Of a stretch of 9,603 nucleotides of DNA, positions 7,100-9,603 are shown piece after piece. The translations under genes were made by a program, and so were the position numbers. Within the stretch, counting starts at the first letter, position 1; every line of letters begins with the position of its first letter. The DNA comes from JBPOHE01 sp052035915 (GTDB taxonomy: Bacteria > Pseudomonadota > Gammaproteobacteria > Chromatiales > Chromatiaceae): assembly GCA_052035915.1 (NCBI GenBank), contig JBPOHE010000173.1, positions 1 through 9,603 on the forward strand. The letters run 5' to 3'. The notes under the pieces were generated by a model that saw only the letters and a list, made by a program, of their open reading frames with translations, searched no databases and was not told where the DNA came from.

Positions 7100-7217
7100 G
7101 ATCGAAAACTCCTCCTCTTGGTATGTCGTTATGGCATGGTCAGCAACGGCAGCCGAATTCTAGTGATACGGCAGCGCAAAATCATCGCTCATGGGAAAGG
7201 AAGGTCAGGCGTCGGGC

Positions 7218-7844
7218 TCAATGGGGGGCAAGCGAATCGATGAGTTCGCTGGTGGCGGCCAACAACCGGCGGCGGTTCAGGATCACCTGCCAACGTCGGC
7301 CACCCACCTGACGCCAGAGGCGGGCCGAGCGGATGCCCGCCAGGAGCAGGGCGCGCACCTGGTTCTGATTTTCAGCATGCTGCAAATGGATCGCCTCACC
7401 CCGAACCAGGATACGCGGGCCCAGGGGACTGACGTATGAGCTGTAGATGTCCGCGAGCTGGGCAAGGATGTTCGGATGCAGGAGATCGAAATATTCGAGT
7501 CTCGATCTGACCGTCAGTATCCCGGTGCGTATCTGCTCCAGTAGATCGGCGCGTTTGCCGAGTTTGGCTTCGAGCTGTAGCAGGGCGACCAGGTAACGGG
7601 TTTGGTCGATATCGCGGCGGGCATCCGCCAGGAGTCGGCGCAACTGGGCCAGACCCGGGACAACAGGGATAGCCCCACCATAGACATCTTCCACGCTCTC
7701 GCTGTCGAGCTTGAACAGGCTGCCGATGCAAACCGCCATGGCCTCGCTATCGACGCTTCCGGTGGTGGCCAGCCGCTGGGTCAGCCAGACCGCCTGACAG
7801 AGGCCGGCCAGTGCCAGCAAGGTATCCCGCTCAGTGTAAGACAC
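7218..7844 (-). CDS. hflD: High-frequency lysogenization protein HflD homologue
   Basis: HflD is a small, mostly helical protein, peripheral to the inner membrane. In E. coli it was named for binding the lambda CII activator; its normal cellular role is unclear. The 208 residues compare with about 213 in E. coli. Conserved stretches include TLLALAGLCQAVWLTQ near the N-terminus, FGG-like VYGGAI, RLEYFDLLHPNILAQLADIY, SPLGPRI and the C-terminal VRALLLAGIRSARLWRQVGG. A GTG start at 7844 is preferred because AGGAGG lies six bases ahead and the product then begins like the family. The frame is open further to an ATG at 7907, but that would overlap mnmA by 55 bases. The start follows the mnmA stop by eight bases and its ribosome binding site overlaps that stop, indicating translational coupling. 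Confidence 0.93.
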   Translation of the reverse strand: MSYTERDTLLALAGLCQAVWLTQRLATTGSVDSEAMAVCIGSLFKLDSESVEDVYGGAIPVVPGLAQLRRLLADARRDIDQTRYLVALLQLEAKLGKRADLLEQIRTGILTVRSRLEYFDLLHPNILAQLADIYSSYVSPLGPRILVRGEAIHLQHAENQNQVRALLLAGIRSARLWRQVGGRRWQVILNRRRLLAATSELIDSLAPH

Positions 7845-7852
7845 CTGACCTC

Positions 7853-8983
7853 CTATTGCTCCGCCAGACAATTCAGCGGTCGCTCGATGAGGCCGCCGCC
7901 GAGGCATTCGCGGTCCAGATAAAGCACCGCCGCCTGTCCGGGGGTGATGGCCCTTTGGGCCTGTAAAAAATGAATCCGGGCTTGGCCCTGTTCACCTAGT
8001 TCGACCCGGCAGGGCTGTAAGGGTTGGCGATGTCGCGTCCTGGCCAGGCAGGCAAAAGCGCCCTCGGTCGGTGGATGGCCGGCAATCCAATGCATGGGCC
8101 CGGTCTCCAGGGCGGAATGATAGAGAAGCGGATGCTCATGCCCTTGGGCGACGATGAGTCGGTTGGTGGGGATATCCTTTGCCACTACATACCAGGGTTG
8201 TTCCGGGGTGTCGGCGATACCGCCGATGCCGAGCCCCTGACGCTGGCCCAGGGTGTAGTACATGAGTCCCTGGTGGGTACCCAGGTGGCACCCTTCGGGC
8301 GTCTGCATGGGACCGGGTTGGGCTGGCAGGTAGGACTGCAAAAAATCGCGGAATTTGCGTTCACCGATGAAACAGATACCGGTGCTGTCCTTTTTCTCCG
8401 CGTTGGGAAATCCGGCCTCCCGGGCGATCTCCCGTACCTGGGACTTGGTCAGTTGAAAGAGCGGAAACAGGCTGCGGGATAACTGATCCTGGGCGAGGGC
8501 GAAGAGGAAATAAGTCTGATCCTTCTCCTCATCCCGGGCCCGGAGCAGATGGGTACCCCCAGCGTCCAGTCCGAGACCGGCATAGTGGCCGGTGGCTATG
8601 GCGTCGGCCCCCAGCCCCAGGGCATGGTCGAGAAAGGCGCGGAACTTGATTTCCCGGTTGCACCATACATCCGGATTGGGGGTGCGCCCGGCGGCATATT
8701 CGCTCAGAAAAGCGCCAAAGACCCGTTCCCAGTATTCAGTCGCAAAATTGACCAGGTGCAGGGGGATGTCCAGTCGCTCGGTTATGCGTCGGGCATCCTC
8801 GATATCCGCAGCGGCGGCACAGTAGCCGGGGTGATCGTCTTCCTCCCAGTTTTTCATGAACAGCCCCTCCACCCGGCAACCGAGGCGCTGCAACAGCAGG
8901 GCGGCCACCGCCGAGTCCACGCCACCCGAGAGACCGACCACCACTCGACGGCCGGCCAGGTCGCTTGCCTGAGGGAGGGACAT
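7853..8983 (-). CDS. mnmA: tRNA-specific 2-thiouridylase MnmA
   Basis: MnmA adenylates U34 of tRNA-Lys, -Glu and -Gln, then replaces its 2-oxygen with sulfur delivered through the Tus relay, giving the s2 part of mnm5s2U. The product has 376 residues (E. coli about 368). The PP-loop ATP site SGGVDS is at 19-24. The catalytic Cys108 lies in DVWCNREIKF and the persulfide Cys204 in STGICFIGERKF. GHYAG (132-136), KDQTYFL (154-160) and the C-terminal barrel with GQAAVLY (349-355) are present. The ATG at 8983 shares its A with the nudJ stop (TGATG); a TTG one codon upstream is unlikely. No strong Shine-Dalgarno is seen, consistent with coupling to nudJ translation. hflD follows after eight bases. 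The nudJ-mnmA-hflD order matches E. coli. Confidence 0.98.
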   Translation of the reverse strand: MSLPQASDLAGRRVVVGLSGGVDSAVAALLLQRLGCRVEGLFMKNWEEDDHPGYCAAAADIEDARRITERLDIPLHLVNFATEYWERVFGAFLSEYAAGRTPNPDVWCNREIKFRAFLDHALGLGADAIATGHYAGLGLDAGGTHLLRARDEEKDQTYFLFALAQDQLSRSLFPLFQLTKSQVREIAREAGFPNAEKKDSTGICFIGERKFRDFLQSYLPAQPGPMQTPEGCHLGTHQGLMYYTLGQRQGLGIGGIADTPEQPWYVVAKDIPTNRLIVAQGHEHPLLYHSALETGPMHWIAGHPPTEGAFACLARTRHRQPLQPCRVELGEQGQARIHFLQAQRAITPGQAAVLYLDRECLGGGLIERPLNCLAEQ

Positions 8984-9432
8984 CAAAGACTCAGATCGCA
9001 GAGAAGATCGAGGGGGTAACGCTTGCCGGCCAGATAATCATCGACACAACGCATCACCAGGGGACTGCGCAATTTCGCCAGGGCGGCTTGCATGGCATCG
9101 CGGTCCAGCCAGTGCAGGCAACGGATACCCGTATCCAGGGGCTGAGAGGGGTCGTGATGGGTGCAGATACCGCTGAAACAGAATCTCAGATAGGTGGGAC
9201 CGCCGGCATAGGCCTGCCAACGATAGACGCCGACCAGTGCCCGGGGCTCGAAGGTCCAGGCGGTTTCTTCCCGGGTCTCGCGAATCACGGCTTGAATGAG
9301 ACTCTCTCCCTGTTCCAGATGGCCGGCCGGCTGGTTGAGACGAATACCATCGTTGGTATATTCCTCGACCAGCAAGAATCGCCCTTCGCGTTCGGCGATG
9401 GCGGCTACGGTGACACGGGGAGTCCAGATCAT
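8983..9432 (-). CDS. nudJ: Nudix hydrolase NudJ (phosphatase for thiamine pyrophosphate and nucleotides)
   Basis: E. coli NudJ hydrolyses HMP-PP, thiamine pyrophosphate and nucleoside di-/triphosphates in the cytosol. This 149-residue protein aligns along its length with it: RVTVAAIAEREGRFLLVEE at the start, NQPAGHLEQGESL, TYLRFCF, LRSPLV and the C-terminal GKRYPLDLLCD. The Nudix box begins at Gly37 (G-x5-E-x7-R-E-x-x-E-E) with Glu43, Arg51, Glu52, Glu55 and Glu56 all present. The following glycine is alanine (Ala58), a mild departure. The ATG at 9432 gives the family N-terminus. No Shine-Dalgarno is at a normal distance, but a -10-like TATGAT sits just upstream. It is the first gene of the run leading to mnmA, with which it overlaps by one base. 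Confidence 0.94.
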   Translation of the reverse strand: MIWTPRVTVAAIAEREGRFLLVEEYTNDGIRLNQPAGHLEQGESLIQAVIRETREETAWTFEPRALVGVYRWQAYAGGPTYLRFCFSGICTHHDPSQPLDTGIRCLHWLDRDAMQAALAKLRSPLVMRCVDDYLAGKRYPLDLLCDLSL

Positions 9433-9438
9433 GGGGCC

Positions 9439-9444
9439 ATCATA
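9439..9444 (-). promoter_or_regulatory. Possible -10 element of nudJ placed for a leaderless transcript
   Basis: On the minus strand TATGAT (5 of 6 to consensus) lies six bases before the nudJ ATG, so a start seven bases downstream would fall on the A of the ATG. No good -35 accompanies it; CTGTAA at 15-base spacing is the nearest. Confidence 0.25.
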
Positions 9445-9561
9445 CCTCAGCCGACCCGGTTACAGCGACCCATCCACAGGGCAATCGCGCTATGTGGGTG
9501 GTTGACAAGCGGCGGGAGGCCACCTATTTGGAAGCAAAGCTCGCACTGGATGGAGACCTTT

Positions 9562-9603
9562 ATGTTGCCACGTCTGCTCGACCCACGTCCCTATTTTGCT
9601 CAG
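9562..9603 (+). CDS. Possible start of a divergent gene, cut by window edge
   Basis: An ATG at 9562 preceded by GGAG at six bases opens 14 codons (MLPRLLDPRPYFAQ) that run off the window. An in-frame ATG at 9550 gives METF ahead of it. Another frame, from an ATG at 9492, is also open to the edge, so the reading frame is not settled. No family can be recognised from so few residues. The gene would be divergent from nudJ. Confidence 0.25.
   Translation, partial: MLPRLLDPRPYFAQ

Noticed and set aside
8024..9019. Plus-strand open frames of about 150 codons antisense to mnmA
   Set aside because: They are shadows of mnmA, whose catalytic residues are all in place.

Overview
The window looks like chromosomal DNA from a GC-rich gammaproteobacterium. 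GroES/GroEL, PurB, AcnA, HflD, MnmA and NudJ all read as gammaproteobacterial orthologues, and nudJ-mnmA-hflD-purB is the order known from Escherichia coli. A CIRCE (HrcA) operator ahead of groES argues against the enterics. It would suit a Chromatiales-type lineage (purple sulfur bacteria and relatives), but that placement is inference.

Layout. Positions 1-862 carry groES-groEL on the minus strand, with groEL cut by the left edge; a CIRCE element and a likely sigma-70 promoter lie at 928-979. Positions 1109-1330 hold a decayed minus-strand remnant of an ethylbenzene-dehydrogenase-type haem-binding domain. An AT-rich stretch (1381-1460) with a perfect 17-bp palindrome precedes two plus-strand genes: a 78-residue protein with a YIGPxA motif (1475-1711) and a membrane receptor-like protein that stops right after its HAMP domain (1745-2554). 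A hairpin at 2564-2589 separates them from purB. The rest, 2675-9432, is a minus-strand run, read in transcription order as nudJ, mnmA, hflD, acnA, purB. The last 40 or so bases may begin a divergent plus-strand gene.

How the genes work together. groES/groEL form the heat-inducible chaperonin. nudJ-mnmA-hflD is tightly packed (a 1-base overlap, then an 8-base gap) and looks cotranscribed. acnA has its own strong ribosome binding site after a 118-base gap and ends in a 13-bp perfect hairpin. purB follows 393 bases later, with its own candidate extended -10 promoter. The 1475-2554 pair is the least ordinary part: a sensor with no output domain beside a small domain otherwise remembered from signalling proteins, in a lower-GC patch next to a pseudogene. 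No CRISPR array, tRNA, rRNA or intact mobile element was seen.
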